A DNA stretch of 64,000 bases from DASPJQ01 sp035299065 (GCA_035299065.1 DATGXI010000032.1:1-64000); one strand, 5' to 3'; positions 33,845 through 42,808 are shown, counted from the stretch's first letter. The notes: generated by a model not told the origin, from the letters alone. Made by a program: numbers and translations.

Positions 33845-35254
33845 TTATTTTAATTCACCGTTCATGGGAAAGCACACTACAAATTCCGTTTTACCCGGTA
33901 CCGATGTGGGTTTAACCGTACCGTTGTGTTGTTTAATAATTCTGAACACCACATCCAGTCCAAGTCCTGTTCCTTTGCCCATTTCTTTTGTTGTAAAAAA
34001 CGGATCAAAAATGCGGCTCATTATTTCAGGTGGAATACCATCACCGTCATCAATGATGGAAACTTTTACAAACTCACGGTCGCGCTCGGTTTTAATTTCA
34101 ATGCGGCCTTTTCCTTTTTTCTCCACCGCATCAATGGCATTGTCCAGCAAATTGGTCCATACCTGGTTGAGTTCACCCACCATGGCCTTTACTTCGGGCA
34201 ACGTTGTATCAAAATTTTCAACCACTTCAATGTTTCCTTTTTTGATTTTGTGATTGAGCATTTTTAATGTATTGCGCAAACCAAAATGTATGTCGGTTAA
34301 CTGCATATCACCGGCACGGTCCATATGCGTGTAATTTTTCACAGCACTTACCAGTTCCGAAATGCGGTTGGAGGCTTCCTGTATATCCTGCACCATTTTT
34401 TCGGTTACAAGGTTATTGTTTACCCAATTGAGCACAGGCGAAAGATCTTTTTCAGGAATAACTGCTAAAAATTCATTTATGTTCTCTTCAGTAAAACCAA
34501 ATTCAACCAGGTTCTCTGAAATTTCCATGCTGTTCTCTACATTGTGTTCATCCAACCAGTCGGTAACCTCATCTTCACAGGCTGATCGTTCCACCAATGA
34601 CATGGTTGTTTTCTCATTCCGCGCCAATACATCTCTCAAAATATCGGTTACCTTGTCAACCAGCTCGGGTGTCATTTGAATGGCCATTACTTTTTTAAAT
34701 GTTTCGGGCTGGTATTTCAAATGTTGCTTAAGCGCTGTTGAACCCCGCACAATGGCAGCAGCCGGGTTATTTAATTCATGTGAAAGGCCCGCTGAAAGTT
34801 TTCCAAGGGCCATCATTTTTTCATTTTGTTGCTGAAAGGCTGTAAACTCGCGTACACGGCTGGTCATAACCTGCACCAATGCCTCGGTAAGATCAAAGTG
34901 TTGCTGAATAATTTCCATTTTGCGTTCAATGGGAAACGTCATCATTTGCGTATCCTCTGTTGCCTGCCCGGTTCCGTTGGCTACTTTACCACGTGAAAAC
35001 GGCAGGTAACCGGTTATATCACCTGGTTCAAACACACCCAATTCCTTAATTGAATTACCCTGCGTAATAAATATTTTTATTTTACCTGTCACAACAATGT
35101 GTGTTCCCTTAACAGGATCGCCCGGCTTAAACAGGTAATCACCTTCTTTAATTATGTAATGCGTACTGTTTTTTACAAACCAATCCAGTTCGGCAATCGG
35201 TACTTCTTTTAGTTCAGGTATATCTTTTAGCCACTCGGCAGTAATTTCTTTCAT
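33845..35254 (-). CDS. Sensor histidine kinase with N-terminal cyclic-nucleotide-binding-like domain
   Basis: A 469-residue soluble kinase. Residues about 20-135 form a cNMP-binding/Crp-like beta-roll (LFKPGDPVKGTHIVVTGKIKIF, FEPGDITGYLPF). The dimerisation/phospho-acceptor motif GKLSAGLSHELNNPAAAI has His159. The catalytic domain has NQVWTNLLDNAIDAVEKKGKG (N box), DDGDGIPPE (G1), FDPFFTTKEMGKGTGLGL (F/G2). No membrane segment is present. It is the first gene of the operon and its product is the obvious partner of the receiver-reductase gene 4 bases downstream. Confidence 0.92.
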   Translation of the reverse strand: MKEITAEWLKDIPELKEVPIAELDWFVKNSTHYIIKEGDYLFKPGDPVKGTHIVVTGKIKIFITQGNSIKELGVFEPGDITGYLPFSRGKVANGTGQATEDTQMMTFPIERKMEIIQQHFDLTEALVQVMTSRVREFTAFQQQNEKMMALGKLSAGLSHELNNPAAAIVRGSTALKQHLKYQPETFKKVMAIQMTPELVDKVTDILRDVLARNEKTTMSLVERSACEDEVTDWLDEHNVENSMEISENLVEFGFTEENINEFLAVIPEKDLSPVLNWVNNNLVTEKMVQDIQEASNRISELVSAVKNYTHMDRAGDMQLTDIHFGLRNTLKMLNHKIKKGNIEVVENFDTTLPEVKAMVGELNQVWTNLLDNAIDAVEKKGKGRIEIKTERDREFVKVSIIDDGDGIPPEIMSRIFDPFFTTKEMGKGTGLGLDVVFRIIKQHNGTVKPTSVPGKTEFVVCFPMNGELK

Positions 35255-35589
35255 AACATAATATTTACAGGATGTATGTAAGTGAGGTAAGCACAGGTAA
35301 TATTTTACGGCATGCGGTTATTAAAAGCAATACAAACAGTGGGCTGTATTGCTGTACTGAAAATAGGCAGTAAACACATTGCGTTTACCAACCTGCTCTG
35401 AAAAAAAATTACGTTTTAGCCCCCATAAAACATACTGATAAACAGCCTTTAGCCATTCGTCAATGTACCCCTTTGCCATTTTGACACCAAAATTGCCGCT
35501 TTATTATGTTCTAGCGCCACGCCTGTCATTTGCGCCCAAAGGCTGCGAAATAACCATTTTGGCTAAACTAAGCATCGGAAAACACAAAA

Positions 35590-35656
35590 ATATGCCATCT
35601 TATCAAAAACCGCTTGGGCTAAGAACTGCTTAGTTTAATAGTTATTGATGGCATAT
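35590..35656. repeat. Inverted repeat with nested hairpin in the 35.3-35.7 kb intergenic region
   Basis: ATATGCCATC (35590-35599) and GATGGCATAT (35647-35656) are perfect inverse arms. Between them CTAAG-AACTG-CTTAG (35619-35633) forms a second small hairpin, and another GGCATAT follows at about 35672. The remainder of 35255-35693 (upstream of the kinase operon) holds no gene; I see no clear promoter box. Confidence 0.6.
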
Positions 35657-35693
35657 GGTGCGCACTACACTGGCATATCCATTGATAAAATCA

Positions 35694-36476
35694 TTAAATG
35701 CTATACTGCTTATTACTGTTATCAGTAATATCATTCCATATAAGCATAATACCGTCATTGAATTTTTCAGCTTTAACTTTGAAATAATGCATTTCCCCAT
35801 TTACAGGATTTATAGATTCCTCCTCTGATTTAAGAAGAAACCCTTTTTCTACAACACGAATCCAATTTTCCTTTTTCGTCAACCGCCAAACTGGAAACTC
35901 CTGGAAAACCTGTTTTCCTACCAGGTCATATCTTTTTTGAAAGTGATTAAACATCTTACTGGTTAAAACAAATTCAAAATCAGAAATTTCATTATCAGCA
36001 TTACGAATGGATTTGCATATGACTAGACCAAGCGACATGGTTTTGAAAATGCCATTTAATATTTCCTCTCGTTCCATGTCACTTTGAATATTTCTTACAA
36101 CGCCTATGGTATGCGTAACCATTCCCGATTCATTCGTTTTAAACGGTATATCTGTAATATGAAACCAATGCCAGGCTCCAGACTTCACCTTCATTCTGAT
36201 TTTAATATCCTTTGTTTCACCTTTTTTCAAAAAAACACATTCAGATATATGCTTAACCCTCTCCAGCACGTCTTCAAAATAAATCCTATCAAGCATCATA
36301 TTTTCTGCTCCCATAATTTCGTTAACACGTTTATTCAAAAAAGTAAATTTGAGAGTTTCGATTTCTAAAACATATATAATATCAGAGGTATTTTCAGTTA
36401 CTGACTCAATGAAATATTCACATTCATGTATTTTGTGAAGAAGCTTTTGTTCGGCTTGCGAAAAAGTTTGTTTCAT
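35694..36476 (-). CDS. Double PAS-domain protein without output domain
   Basis: A 260-residue soluble protein. A first PAS domain (about 20-135: NTSDIIYVLEIETLKFTFLNKRVNEIMG, then a PAC-like GAWHWFHITDIPFKTNESG, HTIGVVRNIQ) is followed by a second PAS-like domain (about 145-255: FKTMSLGLVICKSIRN, FVLTSKMFNHFQKRYDLVGK, MLIWNDITD). It ends at TAG with no kinase, cyclase or DNA-binding domain. It may be a sensor acting through a partner, or a shortened kinase. The ATG at 36476 is preferred over an upstream TTG. An AACTT-type palindrome lies 117 bases upstream. Confidence 0.75.
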   Translation of the reverse strand: MKQTFSQAEQKLLHKIHECEYFIESVTENTSDIIYVLEIETLKFTFLNKRVNEIMGAENMMLDRIYFEDVLERVKHISECVFLKKGETKDIKIRMKVKSGAWHWFHITDIPFKTNESGMVTHTIGVVRNIQSDMEREEILNGIFKTMSLGLVICKSIRNADNEISDFEFVLTSKMFNHFQKRYDLVGKQVFQEFPVWRLTKKENWIRVVEKGFLLKSEEESINPVNGEMHYFKVKAEKFNDGIMLIWNDITDNSNKQYSI

Positions 36477-36593
36477 AAATAAATTTGGTTCCAAAAATGC
36501 CCATCAGAAAGGCAAAAATTAATATAAACAAAATAAGAACATTTAATCTACTTATCATCCATAAAAAAAGGATTTTTTTATACTCAATAAACA

Positions 36594-36613
36594 AACTTGC
36601 ACAAGTGCAAGTT
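36594..36613. promoter_or_regulatory. 20-bp palindrome AACTTGCAC-AA-GTGCAAGTT, candidate operator
   Basis: A perfect palindrome (22 bp counting outer A/T, 36593-36614) located 117 bases upstream of the PAS gene start. It shares the frame AACTT-N10-AAGTT and central AA with the palindrome at 37145. The surrounding gap 36477-36819 is very AT-rich and contains no other gene. Confidence 0.55.
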
Positions 36614-36819
36614 TAACTTACATCTCTTTCCTCATTTTGAAAAAATTCCTCATGATAACGCCCGATTATTTTTTTAATTAAAAATAAAAAACCGTATAAA
36701 TACTCTTGTTATTATCTGCTTTTTTGTTACGAGGTGTTTTTTTTCAATCCCTTCATTTTAAAAACATTCATTATGAAAAAAAAACATTTTAACTTTTTAA
36801 ATTGGATTAAAAAAAACAA

Positions 36820-37026
36820 TTATTGTTTTTTAGTTGACACAAGCAATTCGCGAATGTCCACATCAAGCACAATGGCAATTCGCTTTAAATCCTTAAGATG
36901 CGGCTGAGACCTATTATTACAAATTGATGCAATAGCAGTTGTGCTTTTTCCAATTTTTTTCGAAAGGAAAACCTGGGAATACCCTTTAATAACAAGCACT
37001 TCTTTTATGCGATTTATTCTCTCCAT
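36820..37026 (-). CDS. Small XRE-family transcriptional regulator
   Basis: A 68-residue helix-turn-helix protein: INRIKEVLVIKGYSQVFLSKKIGKSTTAIASICNNRSQPHLKDLKRIAIVL, then DVDIRELLVSTKK, the standard single-domain XRE layout. I start at the ATG at 37026; TAAATTTG, a -7-like box, lies just upstream on the minus strand, which would make a nearly leaderless transcript. A palindrome 118 bases upstream may be its own binding site. Confidence 0.8.
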   Translation of the reverse strand: MERINRIKEVLVIKGYSQVFLSKKIGKSTTAIASICNNRSQPHLKDLKRIAIVLDVDIRELLVSTKKQ

Positions 37027-37144
37027 CGCGGCCAAATTTAAAGCAATATAGAATAAGAAGAAGAATACATTGTCCAAATAACTTAGTCACGTTCATTGGC
37101 CAAAAAACTAAATAGGTAAGGTAAACTTGCGTTTATGTAAATAT

Positions 37145-37164
37145 AACTTATATAAATATAAGTT
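37145..37164. promoter_or_regulatory. 20-bp palindrome AACTTATAT-AA-ATATAAGTT, candidate operator
   Basis: A perfect 9-bp-arm palindrome with central AA, 118 bases upstream of the XRE start at 37026. It matches the AACTT/AAGTT half-sites and spacing of the element at 36594. Confidence 0.55.
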
Positions 37165-37284
37165 TATCCATTTTTTATGGATGTTTATAACTAAACATTG
37201 CTTTTAAAAAAAAAAAAAAGAAATTTATTCAAGAACTGACATTAGTCATATGAAATCACACTATTAAATTGTATTAATGCCAAG

Positions 37285-38766
37285 CTACTTCATGTTTTCG
37301 TACTTGTTTTTCGCATACTCCATAAAATACGTAAAGTTTAATGGTTCGCCCGTAATACGCTGGCACAATTCGGTGGCCGAGTATTGTTTGCCATGCACAT
37401 GAATATTTGTACGCAACCACTCACGTAAAGGCAAATAATTGCCACTTGCAATTTGCGCATCCAAACCAGAAATTTGTTTTTGTGCTGCAGCAAAAAACTG
37501 TGCCGCATAAAAACTACCAACCGAGTATGTAGGAAAATAACCAAAACTGCCGTGACTCCAGTGCACGTCCTGCAACACACCCATTGAGGCTGACGGCACA
37601 TCAATACCCAGGTATTGCTTGTAAAGTGAATTCCACAACTCAGGCAATTCAGCAACTTTTACTTTTTTCTCCAACAGCATTACTTCAATTTCAAAACGTA
37701 TCATGATGTGAAAATGGTAGGTCAACTCATCGGCATTGGTACGTATAAACGATGGTTTTACCTCGTTCATGGCTTTGTAAAACTGCATAACGTCAACACC
37801 CTTCATTGATTCCGGAAATAACTTTTGCAATTCAGGATAATAATGTTTCCAGTAATTGAGTGAACGCCCAACATTGTTTTCCCACAAACGGCTTTGCGAT
37901 TCATGAATGCCCAGCGACACAGCCTCGCCCATCGGTAAACCATAATTCGCTGGCAGAATTCCCTGTTCATACAAGGCATGACCACCTTCATGTATGGTGC
38001 TCCATATCATTTCATGCAAATCGTTTTCATTCACGCGGGTGGTTACGCGTACGTCCTGTGGACTAAAGCTGGTGGTAAACGGGTGCGATGATTTGTCCTG
38101 CCGGCCGGCATTAAAATCATACCCCATGTCTTTTAAAAGTTTAATGCCAAAATCCCATTGCTTTTGTGAGTCATAATGATTACTCATGAATTTGGAGTCA
38201 ACCTGGAAAGGTGTTATGCTTTTTACAAAATCAACCAGTTGATCTTTCACATCAGCAAACAGTACTTTTATTTGCGCAACGGTTGCTCCCTGTTCATATT
38301 GATCAAGCAAGGCATCGTACGGGTGTTCTTTATACCCCAGCAATTCAGCCTCACGTAATTTAAAATCCACAATAACTTCAAGCTCCTTTTCAAACAATTT
38401 AAAATCGTTTTGCTTTTTGGCGTTTTGCCAGGCGTTGAATGCTTTTGAAATGGCCAGGCTCATGTCCTCAACAAACTGTGCGGGATATTTGGTACGCATA
38501 CCGTAATCACGCAACGAGTGTTTGATGTTTGCCTTTTGTTGCTCGTTGAGCGATGCATCGCTTTTCAATTCATTCAGCAATTTTCCCAATTCAGGATTTG
38601 TGTTGAGCTCGTGTGAATATCCTGCAAGTGTTGCCAGCTGGCGCGCGCGCAAATCGGCACTGGCCGGTGGCATATAGGTTTCCTGGTCCCACTGCAATAC
38701 CGCTGATGAATACATGATGTCAGCTGATTTTTGGAGATGGTTTTTATATTTGTCGTAGTTGGTCAT
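37285..38766 (-). CDS. Family M32 metallocarboxypeptidase
   Basis: A 493-residue enzyme of usual M32 length. All family motifs are present: HPF (about 228), DVRVTTR (238-244), zinc site HEGGH (259-263), HESQSRLWEN (288) and IRTNADELTYHFHIMIR. M32 carboxypeptidases release C-terminal residues of broad specificity, with a preference against Pro and acidic residues. There is no signal peptide, so it is cytoplasmic. The region 37078-37284 upstream of the stop holds a poly-A tract and no gene. Confidence 0.95.
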   Translation of the reverse strand: MTNYDKYKNHLQKSADIMYSSAVLQWDQETYMPPASADLRARQLATLAGYSHELNTNPELGKLLNELKSDASLNEQQKANIKHSLRDYGMRTKYPAQFVEDMSLAISKAFNAWQNAKKQNDFKLFEKELEVIVDFKLREAELLGYKEHPYDALLDQYEQGATVAQIKVLFADVKDQLVDFVKSITPFQVDSKFMSNHYDSQKQWDFGIKLLKDMGYDFNAGRQDKSSHPFTTSFSPQDVRVTTRVNENDLHEMIWSTIHEGGHALYEQGILPANYGLPMGEAVSLGIHESQSRLWENNVGRSLNYWKHYYPELQKLFPESMKGVDVMQFYKAMNEVKPSFIRTNADELTYHFHIMIRFEIEVMLLEKKVKVAELPELWNSLYKQYLGIDVPSASMGVLQDVHWSHGSFGYFPTYSVGSFYAAQFFAAAQKQISGLDAQIASGNYLPLREWLRTNIHVHGKQYSATELCQRITGEPLNFTYFMEYAKNKYENMK

Positions 38767-38925
38767 GCAGGAAAGTTAATAAAAAAATTAAGCAGCAGCC
38801 GTTGGCAGCAGCATGCGGAACAATTTTTTTATTGGCATTTTTTGAACTTTTGAGAAACGTGATTTAGAGCCCAGGCACTATACTTTCTTTTCAAACCTTT
38901 TCCCAGCCTGGAAAGCTGAACAATT

Positions 38926-39249
38926 TTATTTGATTAACTTAAAATTGATTTGTTTATCGCTTAAATGAATCATGTAGCTTTCAAATAACGAATATGCTTT
39001 TTTTATCTTGTACTCCCTGAAATTAGTTTCCGGCACAAGGCCGCCCTGGACCGTGGCGTCTAAAACCGGATTGGGACAGCCGTTACGTAAAATTTCCATA
39101 TGATGCGGATTCCAACAGCTAAAATTTTTAATTGCGCTTAAATATTCCATAAAGGTGACTGTTGGTCTTTGTTTCACATTTCCCTGACAAAATACAGGGC
39201 TGTGTGACAAAAACAAAACAAAAACAATTGTCAAATTCGCTTTTTTCAC
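38926..39249 (-). CDS. Small secreted hypothetical protein
   Basis: A 107-residue protein starting with GTG, with a signal peptide (KKANLTIVFVLFLSHSPVFC|Q) and a short mature part containing FSCWNPHHMEILRNGCPNPV. No family is recognised. A pair of Cys could form a disulfide in the periplasm. It lies alone between the M32 and PorD-like genes. Confidence 0.5.
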   Translation of the reverse strand: MKKANLTIVFVLFLSHSPVFCQGNVKQRPTVTFMEYLSAIKNFSCWNPHHMEILRNGCPNPVLDATVQGGLVPETNFREYKIKKAYSLFESYMIHLSDKQINFKLIK

Positions 39250-39327
39250 TTTTTACTGCATTTATTTTAAATGAATGTGGCAATGTACTACAGGGCTAAC
39301 TAACTAGAAACTAAGAACTACGAAAAA

Positions 39328-40290
39328 CTACTTGTTCGCGTTAATCTTATTGTACTTATTGAGATTGGCCGGATCAATTGATTTGAGTAGTGTAAATGCT
39401 TTTGTTTTCACATCGGGTGCAGCGCCACCAAAAAGGTTCACCAACTCATCAACCTTGGTTGAGAAAAACACCTGTACATTAAATGAACCTGGACGCGATT
39501 TATGTATTTTTTGAAGCAATTCAAGACAAGCTATTACAGCGTTTGTGCCTTTATTCACATCACCATACAACACATCAAACCCTTCACGATGATATTTATA
39601 ATACACTTCACGCAATGGCTGAAACAATTGCTGCAATGCGTTTTCAACTAACCAGTAGCGGTTACGCTGCCCCTCGGCTGCGCGCCATCCCGGTTCAGAC
39701 ACACCTTGCGCATTGGTACAAATTTGCTGGGCTTTTAAAAACCATTTTGTACCACCTTCAAGTGCATACGAATCATAATCATACCCCATGATCATGTAAC
39801 AGTAAAATGCTATTACCGATGACAAATTATCACGATGGCGGTCAATGGAGAATTGTATGGCGGTACCACGCTGGTATTTAAATTTAAAATCATTGTCAAT
39901 CCAGTTAAACACGGTTGACTTGTAGTTGGTGTTGTGAATGGTGCGCGAACTTGTTACCTGTATTGAGCCGCCAAACTCATCGCTGCTGGGCTGCTCGCTC
40001 AGGTTAATAAGCAGGTTCATTTCAATGCGCTCTTCAATCTTGAAATTGTCGGTTCCCCAACGGGTGTTGTTGATGAACTCACGCAGTGCACCTTTTAACT
40101 CTTCAAACACCTGCTTATCGGCAGCTGATGTTTGCAACGATGGTGAAATGATGTCAACCTTGCAATTGAATTCCTGTGCATTGGCATTACTGAGCGTAAA
40201 AATTACTAAAAGGATAGACAGCAGTTTCCAATTTTGAAATTCGAATTTCGAAATTCGGGGTATCAATTTATATGTTTTGCGCAATAGCAT
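39328..40290 (-). CDS. DUF4835/PorD-like type IX secretion associated protein
   Basis: A 320-residue protein with a signal peptide ending NANA|QEF, followed by the family pattern: FNCKVDIISPSLQTSAADKQVFEELKGALREFINNTRW, a central FYCYMIMGYDYDSYALEGGTKWFLKAQQICTNAQG and the Trp/Asn-rich C-terminal part. DUF4835 proteins have been linked to T9SS (PorD). It is in the conserved order bamD-rpoZ-coaBC-DUF4835. Its ATG overlaps the end of coaBC by 23 bases, and residues 12-20 (ISKFEFQNW) are encoded by a dispersed AATTTCGAA repeat, so the extension before the signal peptide is unusual. Confidence 0.85.
   Translation of the reverse strand: MLLRKTYKLIPRISKFEFQNWKLLSILLVIFTLSNANAQEFNCKVDIISPSLQTSAADKQVFEELKGALREFINNTRWGTDNFKIEERIEMNLLINLSEQPSSDEFGGSIQVTSSRTIHNTNYKSTVFNWIDNDFKFKYQRGTAIQFSIDRHRDNLSSVIAFYCYMIMGYDYDSYALEGGTKWFLKAQQICTNAQGVSEPGWRAAEGQRNRYWLVENALQQLFQPLREVYYKYHREGFDVLYGDVNKGTNAVIACLELLQKIHKSRPGSFNVQVFFSTKVDELVNLFGGAAPDVKTKAFTLLKSIDPANLNKYNKINANK
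40230..40262. repeat. Dispersed AATTTCGAA-type repeat, copy 2, inside the porD-like 5' end
   Basis: A run of TTGAAATTCGAA/TTTCGAAATTCGGGG words lies within the 5' coding region of the DUF4835 gene, directly before its signal peptide. Confidence 0.7.
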
Positions 40291-41470
40291 TTAAAATATG
40301 ATGTGCCGTTTGGGCCTTTGTGTTTAACTCAAAACTAGCAATTTTATTGTGTTTGGTGATAATTGTAACTTTATTGGTATCGTGCCCAAAACCAGCGCCC
40401 TGGTCCTGCAAGCTATTGAGTACGATCATGTCAAGGTTTTTGGCTTCCAGTTTTTGTTTGGCGTGCTCCAGTTCATTGTTGGTTTCAAGGGCAAAACCCA
40501 CTAAAAACTGGCTTGTTTTGGTTGCGCCTAACTGCTTAAGAATATCGGTTGTTTTTTCAAGTTCAAGGCTCATGCTTTGGCCGGCTTTTTTAATTTTTTG
40601 GTCGGCACGGTTTACCGGGCGGTAGTCAGCAACAGCCGCGGCCATGATCACAACATGGGTACTGGCATAGTGTTTTTGCACTGCGGTCAACATATCATTT
40701 GCCGAAACAACTTTTTCAAGTTTTACGTTTGCGGGTTTTTCCAGTTGCGATGGGCCCGATATCAATGTAACATTTGCTCCGGCATTTGCCAGGGCTGTGG
40801 CCAGCGCATACCCCATTTTACCAGTGCTGTGGTTACCAATAAAACGTACGGGATCCAATTCTTCAAAGGTTGGTCCGGCTGTTACAAGTACTTGTTTACC
40901 TATGAATTTTCCTTCGAATGAGTTATGCAAAAAAAAAGCGGAAATTTTTTCGAGTATTGCTTCAGGTTCGGCCAAACGCCCATCGCCAATTAACCCACTT
41001 GCCAGTTCGCCTTTGCCGGGGTCAATAATGGCAACACCTTTTTCGTTAAGCGTTTTTAAATTGTTTTGTGTACTGAAGTGGTGGTACATGTCGTGGTCCA
41101 TTGCGGGTGCCACCATAACCGGGCATTTTGCACTAAGCCAGGTGGTGAGTAATAGGTTATCGGCAATGCCATACACCATTTTACCCAGCGTGTTTGCACT
41201 TGCAGGAGCAATAATGAAAAGGTCGGCCCAGGCCCCCAGTTCAACATGGTTAACCCACTCGCCTGTTTTTTCGTTTTGAAGCAAATCAATAAGCACAGGA
41301 TTTTTGGAAAGCGTGGCAAACGTGGTTGGTGATACAAAACCGGTTGCTGAAGGAGTCATGATGACTTTAACTTGTGCACCTTCCTGCACAAGTAAACGCA
41401 CAAGGTAAACGGCTTTATAGGCCGAAATACTTCCGGTAACGCCAAGAAGGATTTTTCTTCCCCGTACCAT
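40268..41470 (-). CDS. coaBC: Bifunctional phosphopantothenoylcysteine decarboxylase/phosphopantothenate-cysteine ligase
   Basis: A 400-residue CoaBC. The N-terminal flavoprotein decarboxylase half has GKILLGVTGSISAYKAV, APASANTLGKMVYGIADNLL, PVMVAPAMDHDMYHH (catalytic-type Asn/Met region) and the PGKGELASGLIGDGRLAE substrate clamp. The C-terminal ligase half has VLVTAGPTFEELDPVRFIGNHSTGKMGYALA and AAAVADYRP. It performs two steps of coenzyme A synthesis from phosphopantothenate. It lies 25 bases after rpoZ in the typical Bacteroidota cluster. Confidence 0.95.
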   Translation of the reverse strand: MVRGRKILLGVTGSISAYKAVYLVRLLVQEGAQVKVIMTPSATGFVSPTTFATLSKNPVLIDLLQNEKTGEWVNHVELGAWADLFIIAPASANTLGKMVYGIADNLLLTTWLSAKCPVMVAPAMDHDMYHHFSTQNNLKTLNEKGVAIIDPGKGELASGLIGDGRLAEPEAILEKISAFFLHNSFEGKFIGKQVLVTAGPTFEELDPVRFIGNHSTGKMGYALATALANAGANVTLISGPSQLEKPANVKLEKVVSANDMLTAVQKHYASTHVVIMAAAVADYRPVNRADQKIKKAGQSMSLELEKTTDILKQLGATKTSQFLVGFALETNNELEHAKQKLEAKNLDMIVLNSLQDQGAGFGHDTNKVTIITKHNKIASFELNTKAQTAHHILNAIAQNI

Positions 41471-41495
41471 GTTGTGTCAATTGAAAATAGTGAGA

Positions 41496-41825
41496 TTATT
41501 TCTCAGGTTGTACAGGATCGTTGAAGAAAACTTTTTTCTCTTCAAATTCCTGGATGGCGATAGCCGAAGGCTTAGGCAATTTCTCGTAGAATTTTGAAAT
41601 CTCGATTTGCTCGCGGTTTTCAAAAATTTCTTCAAGGTTATCATTATGTGTAGCAAACTCCTGAAGTTTGTTGTATAACTCTTCTTTAATAGCGGTAGAA
41701 ACCTGGTTGGCCCTTTTAGAAATCACTGCAATTGATTTGTATACATTACCGGTTTGCTCCTGTAATTTATCCACGTCACGTGTAATGGTTGTTTTTTCGG
41801 CAGTTGATGTTTTGTAGTTACCCAT
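41496..41825 (-). CDS. rpoZ: RNA polymerase omega subunit
   Basis: A 109-residue protein with the omega/Rpb6 core TGNVYKSIAVISKRANQVSTAIKEELYNKLQEF followed by an acidic linker and FYEKLPKPSAIAIQEFEEKKVFF, as in Bacteroidota omega proteins. It assists assembly of RNA polymerase. It begins one base after the bamD stop and precedes coaBC, the conserved order. Confidence 0.93.
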   Translation of the reverse strand: MGNYKTSTAEKTTITRDVDKLQEQTGNVYKSIAVISKRANQVSTAIKEELYNKLQEFATHNDNLEEIFENREQIEISKFYEKLPKPSAIAIQEFEEKKVFFNDPVQPEK

Positions 41826-41826
41826 G

Positions 41827-42630
41827 TTACTTTGTTTTACTTTTTTTCACTTTCTCCAAAGCCTCGTTGTAGTAATAATCGGCTTTCTTCCGTTTTTTGC
41901 TATTGGCAAAGGCGGCCACAAAATTAGTATAAGATTTAATAGTTTGTTCAAATCTTTCTACTTTTTTACTTTCAATGCTCTCAGTGGCATATATGTAGTC
42001 ACTTTCAATGATCAGGAACATGGCTTCTTCCTTAAAAGGCGTGTTCGGATATTTATCAAGCATTGATTTTAAGGCAATTGAGGCCGACTTGTAATTCATG
42101 ATCTTGTGATACAGCTTGGCATTTTCAAAAGCCTTTTTTTCAAGTTTAAAATTTAAACTGTCAATAATGTTATTGCAACGCGGTTTTCGGTCACTTTCAG
42201 GGTATTTATCCAGAAATTGCTGAAAATCCTTGATGGCTTCAACGGTTTCGGTTTGGTCAAGGCTCCAGCGCGGAGAGTTGCGAAGGTTGCAGATACCGCT
42301 CATAAACAGACACTCTTCGGCTTTTTGACCTGCCGGGTACAGTTTTGAAAAATTCTTGAAATAGTACCCCGCCAGGTAATACTCTTTGGTGTAATAATGG
42401 CAATAACAGTACTTATAATAGGCTGGTTCACCTTTGGCTGTTGGTCGCAATAAGGGAAGTATTTCTTCCAATAGGGCCATGGAGCGGGTATAATCCTTTT
42501 TGTCATAGTACTCCATAGCCTTCTCGTACTTAAGGTTATAATCACTGCTTTTGAGCAGCTTGTTGTACTTATTACAGGTTGATGAAATAAGGGTGAGACC
42601 AATAAAAACAGCAAAAAGGCGTAGCTTCAT
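41827..42630 (-). CDS. bamD: Outer membrane protein assembly factor BamD
   Basis: A 267-residue lipoprotein with lipobox LTLISSTC|NKYNKLLKSSD and TPR units: AMEYYDKKDYTRSMALLEEILPL, YYTKEYYLAGYYFKNFSKLYP, TVEAIKDFQQFLDKYPESD and CNNIIDSLNFKLEKKAFENAKLYHKIMNY. That layout is standard for BamD in Bacteroidota. BamD links BamA to the rest of the barrel-assembly machine at the inner face of the outer membrane. It heads the bamD-rpoZ-coaBC-porD transcript. Confidence 0.93.
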   Translation of the reverse strand: MKLRLFAVFIGLTLISSTCNKYNKLLKSSDYNLKYEKAMEYYDKKDYTRSMALLEEILPLLRPTAKGEPAYYKYCYCHYYTKEYYLAGYYFKNFSKLYPAGQKAEECLFMSGICNLRNSPRWSLDQTETVEAIKDFQQFLDKYPESDRKPRCNNIIDSLNFKLEKKAFENAKLYHKIMNYKSASIALKSMLDKYPNTPFKEEAMFLIIESDYIYATESIESKKVERFEQTIKSYTNFVAAFANSKKRKKADYYYNEALEKVKKSKTK

Positions 42631-42775
42631 ACAGATCGCAAAATTAGTGTTTAAATTGAAACACAGCGTTAAAACACGTTAAAGGGGGCAATATTGCCTG
42701 GGTTGATGTTAAAAAACCTGAACAAAAAGCCTGTTTTGAACAAACACAAGGCTATACGTCAGCCCTTAAAATTAT

Positions 42776-42783
42776 TACATTTG
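42776..42783 (+). promoter_or_regulatory. -7 promoter box before the alpha-oxoamine synthase
   Basis: TACATTTG fits TAnnTTTG and lies 25 bases before the GTG start at 42809; no good -33 box is seen at the usual spacing. Confidence 0.4.
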
Positions 42784-42808
42784 TGCACACTAATTAAACA
42801 TTGTATCC

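Noticed and set aside
32179..35254. Phosphorelay with a DNA-binding regulator
   Set aside because: The receiver is fused to a flavoprotein, not to a DNA-binding domain, and the kinase has no receiver of its own.
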